Source: Oscillospiraceae bacterium
GTDB lineage: Bacteria; Bacillota; Clostridia; Oscillospirales; Oscillospiraceae
Reading direction: 5' to 3'
DNA length: 13,685 nucleotides
Assembly: GCA_902783825.1 (NCBI GenBank)
Contig: CACZSJ010000093.1
Location: 1-13,685 of the forward strand
Each line of letters starts with the position of its first letter. The stretch's first letter is position 1. Shown piece after piece: positions 13,588 through 13,685 of the stretch. The translations under genes and the position numbers were made by a program. Under the pieces are notes generated by a model. The model ran no database searches. It worked only from the letters and a program-made list of their open reading frames with translations, and was not told where the DNA came from.

Positions 13588-13685
13588 TCATCGCTCTTCC
13601 CGGAAGTAGGGCAGACCCAGGGATGCCGGCGGCTGATTTTCCCGCTTGTTGCGCATGCTGGAGAGCACCAGCACAACGATGGTGA
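13588..13685 (-). CDS. C-terminal end of an unrecognised protein (cut by right edge)
   Basis: Minus-strand frame entering from the right edge and ending at TGA (13590-13588), followed directly by an in-frame TAG. The 31 visible residues begin with a hydrophobic stretch TIVVLVLSS, probably the end of a membrane helix. A basic, proline-containing tail follows (MRNKRENQPPASLGLPYFREER). No family can be named from this. It is convergent with the nucleoside phosphorylase-fold gene, and the shared palindrome between them supports a real gene end. Confidence 0.6.
   Translation of the reverse strand, partial: TIVVLVLSSMRNKRENQPPASLGLPYFREER

Noticed and set aside
1..13685. Mobile elements, phage genes, CRISPR arrays, tRNA or rRNA
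   Set aside because: No transposase or integrase frames, no spaced direct repeats and no tRNA-like cloverleaf seen on reading both strands.

Overview
This is a 13.7 kb stretch of a high-GC Gram-positive chromosome, most likely a gut Clostridium-type bacterium of the Oscillospiraceae/Flavonifractor kind. The pointers are strong AGGAGG-type ribosome sites, sigma-A promoters close to consensus, a PyrR-type attenuator ahead of pyrR-uraA, a lipoprotein solute receptor, an MsmX-like sugar ATPase and an SPFH protein of a type I associate with gut Clostridia. The genus is inference; no rRNA or marker gene is present.

Layout. (1) 1-1378, minus strand: a three-gene operon of an SPFH membrane protein, a 66-residue Arc-like ribbon-helix-helix protein and a DUF1648 protein cut by the left edge. 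Its promoter is overlapped by two copies of the palindrome TGATATCA. (2) 1544-4344, plus: trkA and trkH, a potassium uptake system with 4-bp overlapping genes, ending in a strong terminator. (3) 4389-5666, minus: a peptidoglycan-binding/LysM/M14 metallopeptidase, convergent with trkH. (4) 5742-9045, plus: a tctC-tctB-tctA tripartite carboxylate transporter with a consensus promoter, an internal hairpin after the receptor gene and a terminal hairpin. (5) 9081-10525, plus: a lone MsmX/UgpC-type ABC ATPase behind a roughly 190-nt leader in which three helices are mutually exclusive and one covers the ribosome site. (6) 10550-13508, plus: pyrR with its attenuator, uraA, and a nucleoside phosphorylase-fold enzyme lacking the expected phosphate-binding arginines. 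(7) 13588-13685, minus: the C-terminus of an unrecognised protein, separated from group 6 by a 32-bp perfect palindrome.

How the parts work together. Most of the window is transport and its control: potassium (Trk), organic acids (Tct), sugars (shared ATPase) and pyrimidines (UraA, controlled by the UMP-sensing PyrR). There is no sign of phage, transposon, CRISPR, tRNA or rRNA. The parts most worth a second look are regulatory: the tandem-palindrome operator of the SPFH/RHH operon and the switch-like leader of the ABC ATPase. The most interesting protein question is whether the last complete enzyme is a hydrolase rather than a phosphorylase.
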